The position numbers and the translations under genes were made by a program. The notes beneath the pieces are model-generated. The model searched no databases. It was not told the DNA's origin and saw only the letters and a program-made list of their open reading frames with translations. Below are positions 31,208 through 43,534 of a DNA stretch of 64,000 nt, in pieces (position 1 is the first letter of the stretch; the number at the start of each line of letters is the position of its first letter). Source of the DNA: Thereva unica (Eukaryota; Arthropoda; Insecta; Diptera; Therevidae); contig OX465283.1 in assembly GCA_949987705.1 (NCBI GenBank), positions 90,693,813 through 90,757,812 of the forward strand, read 5' to 3'.

Positions 31208-31889
31208 TAGAGTTTCACGAGATGCAACACTAGTGTTGCAACTCTCGCACTCTCGCATGCGAGACAAGACAACACGCGAGACAACAGCTTCTGCCTCATG
31301 GCGAGAGTAGCGCGACAGTAAAAAATTCCCAGTCTCGCCGAGACAACACTGTGTGAAAAAAAACTAAGTGAACACTCCGAGCGGATGCTCTTGAGACGGG
31401 TTTGTCGTCCAGAGCGAACTCTAATTAGGAGGGAATAAAAATTCTCCTAAATGTTAATTTTATGTTAAATTTTTTTGCATTTAATTTTTTTGCGTCTACG
31501 AAAAGAAATTCTTTTTCAATGTATTTTTTAGTCTGTTTAGATTTAGGGGTGGGATTAAAATAAATTTCCTAAATTTTTTAATAAAATTTCAACAATTTTT
31601 AAATCTTTTTTCATATTCAACTTTAATTTTACCCCGTTAAAGGCACAAACAGATTATCGCAAAGGTCGTGGCGGCCCCCTGCAAAGGAATTTCCCAAACA
31701 TTTAAATTCTGCGCAGGGCAAAAACGGAGGGTGGGGGAGGCCGAGAGTGCAACACTGACTATCGCGACAGAACACTATAATATCACTGTTGCACTGGGGT
31801 GCGAGACTAGACAACAGTGGTCTCACTCTCGCGCAGCGAGATCGAAACCGCGGTCGACTGTTGTCTTGTCTCGCTCTCGTGAAACTCTA
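31208..31889. mobile_element. hAT-type MITE, 682 bp, TAGAGTTTCACGAGA ends
   Basis: A 15-bp terminal inverted repeat (TAGAGTTTCACGAGA) is flanked by a perfect 8-bp duplication ATTTTCCC (31200-31207 and 31890-31897), diagnostic of hAT-like transposition. Subterminal GCGAGACAAGACAACA motifs occur in both orientations. The interior is AT-rich and non-coding. Confidence 0.92.
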
Positions 31890-32095
31890 ATTTTCCCAAA
31901 AATAATTGAAAGCTAAAAAGAAGACGTTCATTTCATACCATCTTGGAACTGAAGACGAGATCTCCAATTTTAGTCTACAGTTATGTAGTTTTACGGGAGT
32001 ACTCCAACTAAACTCTATTGATAGGAGTACTTTCTTTATGCTTTTTTGAGGTCAGAAGAAGCCCGCTCTTCCAATGACATGCTAATGTTAAAATC

Positions 32096-32760
32096 ATGAC
32101 AAAGGGAGACATTTCGAAGCTAGTAATACCTCTACCTCTCCTAGGAGACATCAGACATTACTCGAGAAGGTCTCTTTTTCCTGTTGGGAAGTTAAACTTT
32201 GATAATTTATTATTGCCAGATCCAACAAGCTGTTGGACTTTATTAAGCGAAGAGCTAAAGAATTCGACAATGTATGGGTTACTAAAGCTTTGTTTTGTGC
32301 CTTAGTCCGTCCTATTGTTGAATATGCTTGTCAGATTTGGGATCCCATATTTCAAATTAGTGAAAACCGAATAGAATCTGTCCAAAAGAAGCTCTTTCTT
32401 TTCGCGCTTAGAAACCTCTATAATCCCTCAAAATAATTGATCTTTGCCTCTATCCCTTAGACGGAAATTGCTCATATCTTGTTTTACCCTGGATGTCCTG
32501 AACAATAACCTCAAGGTGCAGCTCCTGTTGGATACCATAAAATTTAACGATACTCGACAAACGAGGCATTCCAATCTAATTAAAGAGTACCCGCATCGCA
32601 CTGAATATGCTACTGCATACCGATACCTTCAAAACCTACGCGGCCTGTTTCTCTCCGTCAATTAACAAAATATCCTATAAAAGAAAATCAACTTCCCTGC
32701 TGTCCTCCTGATTTCTTACTAACACTATAGAGGTAGATCTTAGTTTAATACGTAAATACT
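32096..32760 (+). pseudogene. Jockey/CR1-like reverse transcriptase C-terminal fragment
   Basis: Two frames encode the end of a non-LTR reverse transcriptase: DFIKRRAKEFDNVWVTKALF, VRPIVEYACQIWDPIF and IESVQKKLFLFALRN (32230-32430), then SLRRKLLISCFTLDVLNN and beyond to the stop at 32663. The pattern matches the fragment at 3768-4560 (KRW-KEFNN, VRPLLEYASQVWSP), so both come from related elements. Stops and frame changes show decay. Confidence 0.75.
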
Positions 32761-32794
32761 CGCAATGTTCCTTTTACGATAATGTTATTACTAG

Positions 32795-33721
32795 CCCAGT
32801 GAATAAGCCGGAAAAAACTGTAAAATGTGGAGAAGTGGTGGAACAGCACCGATTTAAAAATTTCTTTTTTTCCCGTATTCTGTAAACCTTCTGAAACATT
32901 CATCACCACTAACCCTTGCATTACCTAGAAAAATGCATAAATTAGGGTGGTTTTACTCCTCCAAAGCACCCTTATGAATTATTGCAGTACTGCAAATGTT
33001 TGTACAATTTATATATGTACTTCGAAATCGTCTTTTGGGGGTTTTCGGGGTCGCTGATCACGAATCCAAGGTCCATTTGCATGTAGGGGTGGTGTCAACC
33101 CATAAAAGCCCCCTTGGGGTGAGAAAATATTTAAAATGCATTAGTTTGCCTAGGAAATCTTTTCTCGAAAGTTTTCGGGGTCGCCGATCACGAATCCGAG
33201 GTTCATATATATGTAGGGGTGGTTTCAACCCCAGAGACAGAAAATATTGAAAAGGACCTCGCAATGCGGGGTCCATTTTCACTATTTTCTGTCACTGAGG
33301 GGATTTTTAGAGGTTGAAACCACCCCTATATGTATATGAACCTCGGATTCGTCATCAGCGACCCCGAAAATTTCCGAAAACGATTTCCGAGGCAAACTAA
33401 TGCATTTTAAATATTTCCTCACACCAAGGAGGCTTTTATGGATTGAAACCACCCCTACATATAAATGGCTTCGTGATCAGCGACCCCGAAAACCCCCGGT
33501 AAGCGATTTCCTAGCCGAAATATATAAATTTTACAAACATTATCAGTGCTGCTAATTTGGAGGAGTAAAAGCACCCTAATTTATTCATTTTTCGAGGTAA
33601 TGTAAGGTTTGGGGGTGATGAATGTTCCTGAAGGTCTACTCTACAGAATACGGAGAAAAAAGAATTTTTCAAATCGGTGCTGTTCCACCACTTCTCCAGT
33701 TGTTCCGGCTTAGTCACTGGG
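32795..33721. mobile_element. 927-bp foldback with arms of about 450 bp
   Basis: The termini CCCAGTGAATAAGCCGG and CCGGCTTAGTCACTGGG begin two long imperfect inverted arms that meet near 33265. The palindromic tetramer CTAG flanks both ends (32791-32794, 33722-33725) and may be the target duplication. Each arm also contains two direct copies of TTCGGGGTCG and GTAGGGGTGG. No transposase frame. Confidence 0.8.
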
Positions 33722-33725
33722 CTAG

Positions 33726-34390
33726 ACGTATTTTTGGTATCTAACGTGTAATCCTTTTTTAAGTGCATTGCTTGGCAATAAATAAAATAAAAATAAAATA
33801 AAAAATATGTATGGTTTTTTTCTAACTTTTCTAACTTCGCAACGGCTTGGCTTCTTCATTTTCTTCATAAGTTTCTCACTTCAAAACATTTCAAAGCCGC
33901 TGTCCCATCAAGTTTTATATATTTTTATTAATATTATTTAAACAGTATCAAATGTTTTTTTTTATCAAACGGCCATCTTTACGCTCTAGATTTGATTCCG
34001 AAAGCATTAAGTAGAGTTTGTGCCTTTTGCATTTCAATTACTTTGAATCATTCTCGCATTCCCCAATGACGGAGCCTCGAGCTTAATAATTCACGCGAAA
34101 TGCTCAGCAGCTAACTTTTAATCTGTATTAAAAAGGAAATCATCAATTAATTAAAAAATAATTCGTCACTGATTGCGAAATAGGCGTCAGCAACCACATT
34201 TGGCCTCGAAAGGAAACTTATAATTAGAACAGATCAACACAGAAACGAGGGAGTTTCTTCTTGATTCTAAATATGGGTGAAACGTTTTCGCGGGAAAAAG
34301 TTTCACTCCAGCGTAGGTTTTAATTGGCATTGATCTGTTCGCGATTATTATTCAAATGGATTTATGCGAATTAAAAGCGTAAAAACTTAC
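33726..34390 (-). other. Intron-like DNA downstream of the synapsin exon
   Basis: No further synapsin exon is visible here; it begins, on the minus strand, with the GTAAGT donor at 34385-34390. AT-rich, featureless. Confidence 0.45.
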
Positions 34391-34487
34391 CTCATCAACC
34401 CAATGTTTATATTTCTCCGTCATGGTAATTTGCTCCAGCATGGCAGAGCCTTGGTTCGTCTTCCAGTTACCTGAGATCGATTTTCGC
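34391..34487 (-). CDS. Syn: Synapsin internal exon (downstream of the two)
   Basis: A 97-bp exon reading [19 protein letters not shown]… through KYKHWVDE, bounded on the minus strand by acceptor TTGTTGCAG and donor GTAAGT. It completes the split Met codon of the preceding exon (AT|G) and ends at a codon boundary. The [11 protein letters not shown]…GSAMLEQI motif is the hallmark of the synapsin C domain (ATP-grasp fold), which binds synaptic vesicles and ATP in presynaptic terminals. The frame is clean. The next exon is not recognised in this window, so the gene probably runs across the transposon-filled region to the left. Confidence 0.9.
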
Positions 34488-34773
34488 CTGCAACAACAAA
34501 ACAAAAAAAAACTGGTTGAACTTGGACAGCGATGATCCCATGTGATAAGTTAAATGCATGGTTTAAGGTAAAGGACCGTTTACAATGTTGGAGTAAGCTT
34601 TATGCTTAGTTTGATTTTTTATAATGAAGTACAAAATGTTACTCCAGAGTTATGTATTTCCACTGGCTTTGTAAACGCTTCTTAATTGAAACTGTTAATG
34701 GAATCCATTAATTAATTATAAGCGGGGCCCTTGATAAGGCCACCAAGTTACTCTTTAGAATGCCTCGACCTAC
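34488..34773 (-). other. Synapsin intron
   Basis: 286 bp with GTAGGT donor (minus strand, from 34773) and TTGTTGCAG acceptor; phase 2. No features inside. Confidence 0.85.
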
Positions 34774-34994
34774 ATGAAGGCTTTGTAGTTTGTCCCAATT
34801 TTCTGGATGTGTACATCGAATTTTGCATCGATGTATGGCTCAATTGTACAATAGCACTGAGCGTCACTGATGACGGTTCCAGTTACCAATCCTGCTGCAT
34901 CTTGAAGAGCGCTCGGGTTATCTAGACGTGCTGTTGCTGCTCCTCCATGACAGTGACCAGCTTTTAGAACACATGGGAATTTCGACCAGCTGAA
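34774..34994 (-). CDS. Syn: Synapsin internal exon (upstream of the two)
   Basis: A 221-bp exon, 73 codons plus two bases, with acceptor TTTTTACAG and donor GTAGGT. It reads FPCVLKAGHCHGG, then a variable stretch (ARLDNPSALQDAAGLV), then CYCTIEPYIDAKFDVHIQKI and GTNYKAFM. This is the ATP-grasp part of the synapsin C domain: the Lys of VLKAGH lies where ATP-grasp enzymes contact ATP, and EPYIDAKFD-QKIG is highly conserved. Together with the next exon it gives a continuous insect synapsin segment of about 106 residues. Upstream exons lie outside or were not recognised. Confidence 0.9.
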
Positions 34995-36171
34995 CTGTAA
35001 AAACACAAATAAAGAAAGTTAAAAAATTGCAATTTATTACAGGTGAACGAGGAATGTAGATACTGTTATTTAAGTAATTTTTAGATTTTAGTGTTGTGCT
35101 TTTTAAATTTCTTTAATTTATCCTGAACATTTTAAAATCCATTTTTTTCAGTTTTTCACATCTCCTGGAAAATTTTTCCAGAGTAATATTTTTACACCAT
35201 CTGAAAGGAGCCGTACCAACCAAAAATAAGACCACTGGGTTTTTTAGAAAAACTGTTTCCAGAACATAGGTATGTTCGCCTGAAAATGAGCCCTCGGTTT
35301 AGGTTTAAATTCAAAATAAAACAAAATAAATATTTTGATTCAAAAATATTCCATAAAATTTACGAGAATGCAAAATTTTTTTAAGCTAGATAAAAACGAA
35401 AAAAACAGTTTTTCCATTTTTCTCGGAAAATCTGAGTTAATGCGAAAAAATGGTTTGCACAAAAGTAGTAGATATTTTTATTACCTACAACTTTTATATT
35501 TTTTGGATAGGACGTCTAGTTTCGCTGAAAATCTTAAAAACCATGACCACTCTTAAAGTTCCCCTATTGTGAATGAGCTATTTGTAGGGCACTCAGGGAA
35601 GAAACGTACTAATGATCTGGTTACACTAACAATTACTCCGTTCTGATTTTTTTTGGGGTGGCCCAAGAAAGTGGGGATCCTAAGCTACAGCTTGTTTAGC
35701 TTATACGTAAATCCTGCACTGTATATAACCCATTACAAGAGATCGATAAAGGTAAGCTGTAATCCAGATTTAGACCCAAACAATTAATTTGCCCGATGAC
35801 TCATTTGTGTTGGTATTTTTGTAATACGTAATTTGTAGGAAAGTAAAAAAGTAAGGCTTTACCTCTTATGACATCGTGTGTAAAAATAAGCAATTGTGTA
35901 AGGGGTATGGTAAGGCCTACCCCTTAATATTAAGTGATCTTTTTAGTACTTCTGCAAGCTTACAGGTCCTACTGGGATGTTATTTCCCCTATTCCGCAAA
36001 CGGTGGAGAATATATGCTAAATCAATCTTACTCATTTGCCAAACTCGGCTAAAATTTTGTGGAATTATTCAATGTTGAAATACCGATTGTATAGATGGCG
36101 CACCCCACCGAGTAGACAAATTTACATACATATTTTATTGGGGCCTCAAGGGTATTTTATGTAAGGAGCGG
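34995..36171 (-). other. Probable synapsin intron DNA
   Basis: About 1.2 kb with no coding potential seen. It may be intronic if the gene extends to the right. Confidence 0.35.
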
Positions 36172-36626
36172 CAGGGGCGGATCCAGAAGTAGTTCCTGGG
36201 GGGGAATCAAATTTTATTCAAAATCTAGATATGATCTTATCGGAAATAGTGTTCGGTGTACAGTAAAAATTATAGTAAAAAACTTGACTCCCTCAGAATA
36301 AAATTATTCAAAAAAACATTGTAAATCGCAAAACGCTACAAAAATGAAGAATATTGGAATTTTTCTCGTTCTCGTGGAGTCACCGACAACCGTCGGGGTT
36401 AGCTTAAGATAGCGGAGTGATATGCCCAGGCCCACCAAAAAGGGGAACAACTGGGACGATTTGCTCTGGGCTCCAGGACAGCGTAACTAGCTTGAAACCA
36501 AAAAAACCAAAACCGCCATATCCCTGCAGCAATAAGCTAAAGCCTGAAACGCAAGCACGCTAAAATATATGTTATGTTCGATTATAGGTATGGATTCTTC
36601 TACTCATCAAGTTTATATAGTAAACA

Positions 36627-36815
36627 CTATTTTTCATTCTTCCATTTCTGCAAAGTCGTCGAGTCGATGACATCATCACAGTCTATGTTTTCTGCCAGCT
36701 CTTGTTCTAATGATAATATCATGCAATGATTTAAACGTGACTCCATACATGACCTTAGATAATTTTTTATCATTTTTAATTTTTGTTCACCTCTTGCAAT
36801 TGTCTTTTCGCCTTT
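36627..36815 (-). pseudogene. hAT transposase C-terminal (dimerisation) fragment
   Basis: The minus strand reads GEKTIARGEQKLKMIKNYLR, then SRLNHCMILSLEQELAENID and CDDVID. This is the SRLNxLAxLSIExxxAxxIDxDDVI block of hAT transposases and related ZMYM-like proteins. Upstream stops isolate it from the catalytic core. Confidence 0.72.
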
Positions 36816-37493
36816 CTAAGTGGCAAGTGTCGACAGCAGTTTTACCGAGTGATTTTTTGGAATTTCAATATTCTGAAGGGGCCCTCAAACATTTTTCAGC
36901 CCCAGGCCACGCAAGGTGATGGGTGGGCCTGATTATGCTTCCTAAAACAAGTAATCCCGCGAACCAGCCAACAAAGGCGGGGACACGCCGGCCGGGAGTA
37001 CCGAACTAGCGGGTGAACAAGCTGAAGACCAGACCTAAGCGGAACTTTGGCGGGGTGCCTTGTTAGGGCTACCCCTGAGGACATATGAGTATTTTTTACC
37101 TTCAAAACGGCGGTATCTCATGAATGCCAATTCGTACGGGAATAATCGCATAGCCTACAAAATTTGTAAAAACTATCTTATGAGCGTATTTTATGAACAC
37201 ATTTGTAAACTAAATTTGGAACGTTTTGATTTTTTTTGCTTCCACCAATCTTTGGAGAAATTCGACATTTCATTTATAAAGATGTCGATTTATGTTGACT
37301 GACTATAAAATGATATGATCTATTTAACCCTATCTGTATCAATTTATATGAGAGTTGTTTCATCAATGCAACAAATGTACTGAGAGGGTTAAATGAATGT
37401 GTCCCTTGAGATTGGTGGGTTTGGGAGGGTGATGATGCACGTTTATACGCTCATACCAAGAATAATAGGACATTTTAATTGAGCCCTCAATTA

Positions 37494-37624
37494 GGCTGGT
37501 CGTCCACTGGAAGCGTATTCGAGCGGCTTCGCGCTACGGCCATACATATGAGCGGCTACAAGCGACTCATTTGTATGGCCGAAGCGCGAAGCCGCTCGAA
37601 TACGCTTCCAGTGGACGACCAGCC
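37494..37624. mobile_element. 131-bp near-perfect hairpin MITE
   Basis: About 65-bp arms (GGCTGGTCGTCCACTGGAAG…) are almost perfectly complementary. They are flanked by a TTA trinucleotide (37491-37493, 37625-37627), the target duplication typical of PIF/Harbinger. It is much more GC-rich than its surroundings. Confidence 0.85.
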
Positions 37625-37970
37625 TTAAACGGTAGTCACGGTAGTCTAAGGGACAAATGTACCAAGTAGCTAACAGAGTTATTGTACCTAGATGTAGCTT
37701 ATGAGTTTTCTATTAAGCCGCGGTTTTAAAAATTCAACAATTTCAGATACAGGCCCATTTTTATTAGATAACATTTCAAACAGCTACAATTTAACAGCTA
37801 CAATTTAATTTTTTTTTTATTGAAAAGAAAGACAGAAGTTTTTAGGATTATATATAGAGGTAAATTTCTTAGTTCAATTGGGAGTTTCTTCGGAACTAAA
37901 GTAATCCATAAATTACAGGCTCGGGAGGGGGGGGGATTTCTCTCATTGACCCCCTTTGTATCCGCCACTG

Positions 37971-40900
37971 AACAGGATAACATAGGGTAAGATTAGTTTA
38001 ATTACTAATTTTCATAAAAATATGTAATACCCAGGATGACTCTAGACTACCAATAATATTTTCGTTTTCTAATTTGAGAAAGCATTTTAACCATTAATAG
38101 TAAAAATGATTACTTCGTTTTACAAACGTCTCCACAGCAACAAAACTTCACCCGAAAATTCTCATTAAAGGTAAACCAGTGCAATTTACAGGACGGAGAA
38201 AGCACGCGGCAGAGGGTAACCAACATGACAATAAAATTAAAAGCTAGCAGCGATCTTCCGATGCAAGCATGAATCTAGCTGATTGCGGAAATAACTGTGC
38301 GGCAGAATAGTCTTTTTCTGGGAATAGTCTTGGAGTTGATGTGTTAATCAGTTATGTTGGGCTGATGAACAACAACTTTCTCAATGAACTGCTCCGCTCC
38401 TCTCTTGAGGTCTTTAGGTGTGAAATTAGTCTAGACAGCTCCCCACAAGATAAAAGAGGCGCACACGACTTTTTCGTTAGAAGAAGCCGGCTCCGAGAGC
38501 GGCCAAAGATAGTACGACTCGTACTGTACGAAGACGCCAACGGAACGTGGTGATTAACTCGAAGCTCAGATCGCCTGGCGCGGTTCGGTTTATATTAAAA
38601 GATCTGCGCCGCCAAGTGGCCACTTAGTACGAATTCCGCCGCAATAGAAACCGGAACCGATCGTGGGATGTTGAGCTTTTGATCAACTCGAGTGTTTCTA
38701 GGATTTGTTTACATCTGTTCCGATTATGAATTCGCATCTATTTCTGCAGTGCTTACTTAAAATTTGCCAATTTTAGGTGGATTAATTCGAGGAATTTTTC
38801 GGTGCAACTCTGAGTGATCGAATTGCCTTAAAGCAGTCCATATTTAATCGTTGGTTGAAAATTTTGGTTAACTTTAGTGGCAAATAATACAAATTAAAGA
38901 AAATAAAAATAAAATAAAGCGTGATTTATAATTTTGTGGAAAATCCGTGTTTTGTTGTGGTGCAACTTCGAGCAAGAATCACGTTTGGTATAGTGCCAGG
39001 ATTGTAGATCAGGACAGTTTTATAGCCATTAAGTGGGTGTTGAAGGATTTACTTTTCATCCGAGTCTTTTTCTGCTTATCTTCTGTTACACGGGTAAGTG
39101 GTTTGAAATTTTCGTATTTCTGTGTTACCTTCAAGTCGGTTTATATTTTTGTGAATAATGCATTAAATTTAGAATATTTCACTTTATTTATTTTTAGTTA
39201 TGCACTTATTATTGAATATGTAAGCTTGCAATGAAATAATTAAAAATAATGCCAGAGCGAGTATTGAAAATTGTAGACCCACGGTGTGAAAATTATCATT
39301 GGGTAAGGTGACAAGGGTGTTATGATCACTATATGCATCGAAGGATATATTTTGTGCATTATATACTTAATATATCTTAAAGAAATCAAATACACGTGAT
39401 TTTGGCAAATGCCATAATACATATTTGCGATATGATATTAAACAAGTGTTTTCTTGTGTCAAGGAACTTGTGATTAATAACATTTTTTCACGGCGCGCTC
39501 GTTGAAAAACAAATCCAGACGGTGAGCGTGTTAAATAATTTAAAATATTTTTGTTGCCAATTTTTGCATTTCGTTTATTTTTATGTATTATGTTATCCTT
39601 GAAAATAATAATAAAATTTCCTTCAAAATATGGTTATTAGTACCAGAGGTAACCGAAAGTATTGACTCAGTTTCCCATTTGAGATAAATCAGCCTTTATT
39701 TTCGTTGTTTGTGATCTAGCTCTATATACTACTACAAACATTCAGAATGGGAGTATATATACATAGTTCTGGTATTTCATTCCCCTTTTCTTTATTCCTG
39801 TGCGAACCTCGACATTGATCTTTGATTCTTCAAATATTGAACTATGGTCATCGTTTCATGGTACATATTTTCATGTTATTCTTGGCGCTCGCTATTATGG
39901 GCAAATATTCCCATTGCTAAAATTTCCCTATTCACCTCACATTATTTGATTGGTTTGAGGTGCTAATAGCTAGGTTGATAATGTCCATATTAAACTGGCT
40001 TTTTAGTTTCTGCAGACGGTATCGGCTCTGCACAATTGTTTATGTGTGAGTAAGATTGACGAAGTAAACATTGAAGAAGAATGTTAATATCTCTCCTCTG
40101 TAAGTTTGGGTCGGCTAAATAAGCTCAGCGACAATGGAGTTTTCAACGACTTGTTACATAACTAAAGCTGTTGCTAACCTTGATATTTGATATCATGTCA
40201 GTATGAGTAAAATCCAAATATTCTTCCTTTTTCGGCGTTTTGCCCACAGCTTGGATCTACATATCTTCTTAATGAAGTCGCTCAACTTTCTTATCTTTAT
40301 ACTAAATAGCTAGAACTCGTAGCTAATAAAATGGCGTGCGCCAAAACAATTGGGAATCTCAAAATCGCTTTTTCCATGGGCAGTGAGTCTCAAATTCCAC
40401 CACGAAAGTACATTCGAAAAGAAAAATGTCACTTCGTTGTTTAAAATCCCAAATCAACCCGCTCATTTACATTCCCAATCATAATTCAACGGTCTCAATG
40501 CCACTCTTATAGTGATGAGTTTCCACGAAAAGTTTTAGCTGATTTACGTTGAATTCTTGGTTTAAGAGACTTTTTCTTGAGCCAAGCAAATAATGTTCTG
40601 TATATAAAGAAAACAAAAGTGTCTTCGGATAAGAAATACTCAAAGCCTTGGTTTTATTGTCTTGGATGAAGACAAAAGTTAACTAGAAGTAAGAAAAAAA
40701 AATTTCTTGGTTTGAGAAACTCATTTTTTTAATTTAAGCAACTCAAGGAAATAAAATAGTGAATTGCCTTAATAAATATTCTCGAATTAAAACTTCATCG
40801 TGCCTTTATTTAATACAAATTTTGTTTTGAATAAAAAATATTTAGTTTCTTGAGTAAACAATTAAAAAATCTTATTTCGAAAAAGATATATCTTGGTCGA

Positions 40901-42976
40901 AAAGTATAAGTATTGAAGAAATACAATTGCTTGGCTCAAGAATTTCTAGTGTCTTACTCTGAGACAGCATTCTCATGTTAAGACTGAAAAATGTTTCTAC
41001 TCAAGCCAACGAAACGAAGACTATGGAATTGCTGGAATCAAGACAATTTTTTTATCAGTGCACGATAAAGAGTATTTTTCCGTAAAAAATATGAAATATA
41101 AAATATGCCCCATGCAAAATTATTGCATGTTGAAAAATCAAACACCTTTACCCAATCCAATTTTGTTTGCAGTAATTCGAATTAAGATGGCGTTAACTCT
41201 TCTAGAAACTTTGTGTCATACATATTTTGGTGTTGTACTTTTTTTGAAATTGCATTGCTGCATCGAAAAGTGCATTCGTATGAGTGCATCTTTTCAAAGT
41301 TTTTACTTTGACGACTTATAACTCTGGAAGTTGATAGTGGAACCTTCACGTTCACAGTTTTAGATAGATGCACTGTTGTCGTATTCATGAAAATAGGGAA
41401 CAGAGTTACAAAGTCACAGGATGATATGCAAAACTCTAAAAAAGCGTCATAACGTCCTGGCGGCTGAACCGTTACGATTTTTCCTTTCAGTCTGAATTCC
41501 GTCTTCACCTTCTCCATGTACTTTTTCAGTCTATTTTTCAGTGCAAATAATAATGTCCGCTTTATTTCAGACAGTCCGCTTTGTTTCAGGGTGGGCAGGG
41601 GCCTGTGCACTCGAGGACCTCGTATTAATTAAGAGATTGAGGACAGCGTAAAATAAGATATTTAAGATTCCAACCTAACATAAAAATATTTATCCAATTT
41701 TGCAGATTGAAAGTTTCTTTAAATTGGATTAATTAAAAAATTCTGCAGATCGATAGAAAGATATAATCTCATTAGAAATTTACTACCAATAATTAATAAA
41801 TTTTGTCACTTACATTGTTATTTAAAGCAAAGTATTAGTAGAAATAAAATATTGAAACTATCGATAGTTAATATTTATTTTAACGAACATTTCATTAAAA
41901 TTCATAGACTACCATAGATAAGTCGGCATTATCTATCGTTGTTTGCATTAGCAGATTTCCCATGAGTCTCATAGTCAAACATTTGTCATAATTTGTAAAT
42001 ACCAACAACGCCAACAGCTTTCATATATTGCGAAATTGCTGCAATCTCAATGGTGAATTAGCAGAAATCTTTATGCTAACAATGTTGAGAGAATTGTAAA
42101 TCTTGCGTTTCGCCCTGTGCACATATTTCCGTGCTATCTAGAAAAATTTGGAAAGCAAACTTCGACCAAAAGAAAATCTCAGTAAAATTGCTTCGACTCG
42201 ATCTAGCATTGCACGAGTTCGCCTGAAATGACTGGTTGCGGAATTTCTCTTCTAAAAGACACACCTTAAAGGGTTTGGTGGATAAAAAGTAAGGAGAGCC
42301 TATTTGACACATGAAGGGAATTACCAAGGATTGGAGGAAGAAACAGGAAAAAAATTTCTTGCATGAAGCAAAGATCAATGAATATGCCCAAGGCGATACG
42401 TGAGTGTCTATAATTTTGTCAATGGTGATACTAGCGTAATGCGTTTGGAGCTATTTTTGACACTCTTAAGGCCGAAATTCCAGAAATTGTTTGCTTTATT
42501 TTAAATTGTTTTATTTCGGTATTCAATATTATTCCCCCTTAGGTTTATAATATATTTAGGAATCCAGAACCTCACAAATGGGTTTATGGCTACAAAAAAA
42601 ACATCACAGAATTTTAGAGGAGTGCTATTTACAGTTCCTTAGTTTTAATTTGAATTTTTAAGCCACAGAAATTATAATTTGTTTAACCTTTTAAAAGAAT
42701 TATAAAGAAGTACTTTATAAATAGACTATCGATTATTTCCAAAATCATTAACATGAAAACTGATTTATATCGCCACGTACTTTTCTCACATAATATTCTA
42801 TATATATCTAGAAATGTACAAAATAAGACTTCATTTTCCGTGTATAACTATTTCGCAATTAAAATGATTATAAAAAGTTTTATTGAAGATCTTATGCCAA
42901 TGTATCCATAAGACTGAACTACTGAAGAAAACTGCAAATAAATAGGGTATTAAACGATGAAAGGAGGCGTTCCAGC
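37971..42976. other. Long stretch without recognised genes or repeats
   Basis: Mostly AT-rich. 38340-38700 is GC-richer and includes TTTATATTAAAAG at 38589-38601; CACGGGTAAGT at 39089-39099 resembles a splice donor, so a promoter or 5' exon is possible but unproven. 40540-40980 is rich in AGAAA/TTTCT runs. Nothing else recognised. Confidence 0.3.
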
Positions 42977-43343
42977 TAGTGATGAGCAATACTGGCCTTG
43001 CACATTTAGAAAGACCAAGACAAGACAGAACAAGGACAAATCAAAACTGCATGATCAAGATAGCACGGCTATTTGCTTAGCCAGCAAAAGCCTTAGCTTA
43101 GCTTTGCAGTAGTGAGCAAGACGGAAGTCTTTTCTTGCTCATTTAGCAGGACCAAGATAAGACTGCAAGACTTTTAGCAAGACTTTTTTCAAAAATTTTG
43201 CTCATCTCTACAAGACTTTTGGCTTTTAGTGATAAGCAAAAAGTCTTGCTATCTTGATCTTCCAGTCTTGCTCCTGTCTTGTCTTGGTTTTACTAAATGT
43301 GTAAGAAAAGACAATACTGCAAGACCAGTCTTGCTCATCACTA
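42977..43343. mobile_element. hAT-type MITE, 367 bp, TAGTGATGAGCA family (copy 2)
   Basis: Ends TAGTGATGAGCA and TGCTCATCACTA, with perfect 8-bp duplication GTTCCAGC (42969-42976 and 43344-43351). The interior has diverged CTTG/CAAG-rich subterminal repeats like copies 1 and 3. An internal TAGTGATAAGCAAAAAG at about 43217 repeats the terminus. Confidence 0.9.
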
Positions 43344-43534
43344 GTTCCAGCATTATTGATGCGTTAAATAGTTCGGCTTCATGGCAAAAAATACGTGTTT
43401 GGACGCAAATTCACTTATTGGTGTTTTTAGAGTTGGAGCGAATAGTAACGTTTATTCGAAAATAACTAATCATAATTAATCACCGTTTTGTTAAAAGTTT
43501 CTGTAAAATCTAGAAATATAGATCATTCAAGTAG

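Larger units (their letters stand above)
36172..37970 (-). mobile_element. Decayed hAT transposon (CAGNGGCGGATMC ends)
   Basis: Left end CAGGGGCGGATCCAG and right end TATCCGCCACTG (inverse CAGTGGCGGATA) are typical of one hAT group, and both are followed inward by G/C runs. A transposase C-terminal fragment is at 36627-36815 in minus orientation, close to the left end. The flanking 8-mers do not match, so ends may derive from different copies or the duplication has decayed. The interior contains a later 131-bp hairpin MITE (37494-37624) and an unassigned GC-rich block (36900-37080). Confidence 0.65.

Noticed and set aside
36900..37090. GC-rich block as a host exon
   Set aside because: A short minus-strand frame exists, but there are no splice sites or homology, and it lies inside a decayed hAT element.
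41182..41610. 142-residue minus-strand frame (MHRPLPTLKQSG…)
   Set aside because: Longer than most random frames here, but no recognisable motif, splice context or repeat relationship. Left out as unsupported.
42076..42378. 100-residue minus-strand frame
   Set aside because: Composition biased to Phe/Cys/Ser with no motif; consistent with chance.
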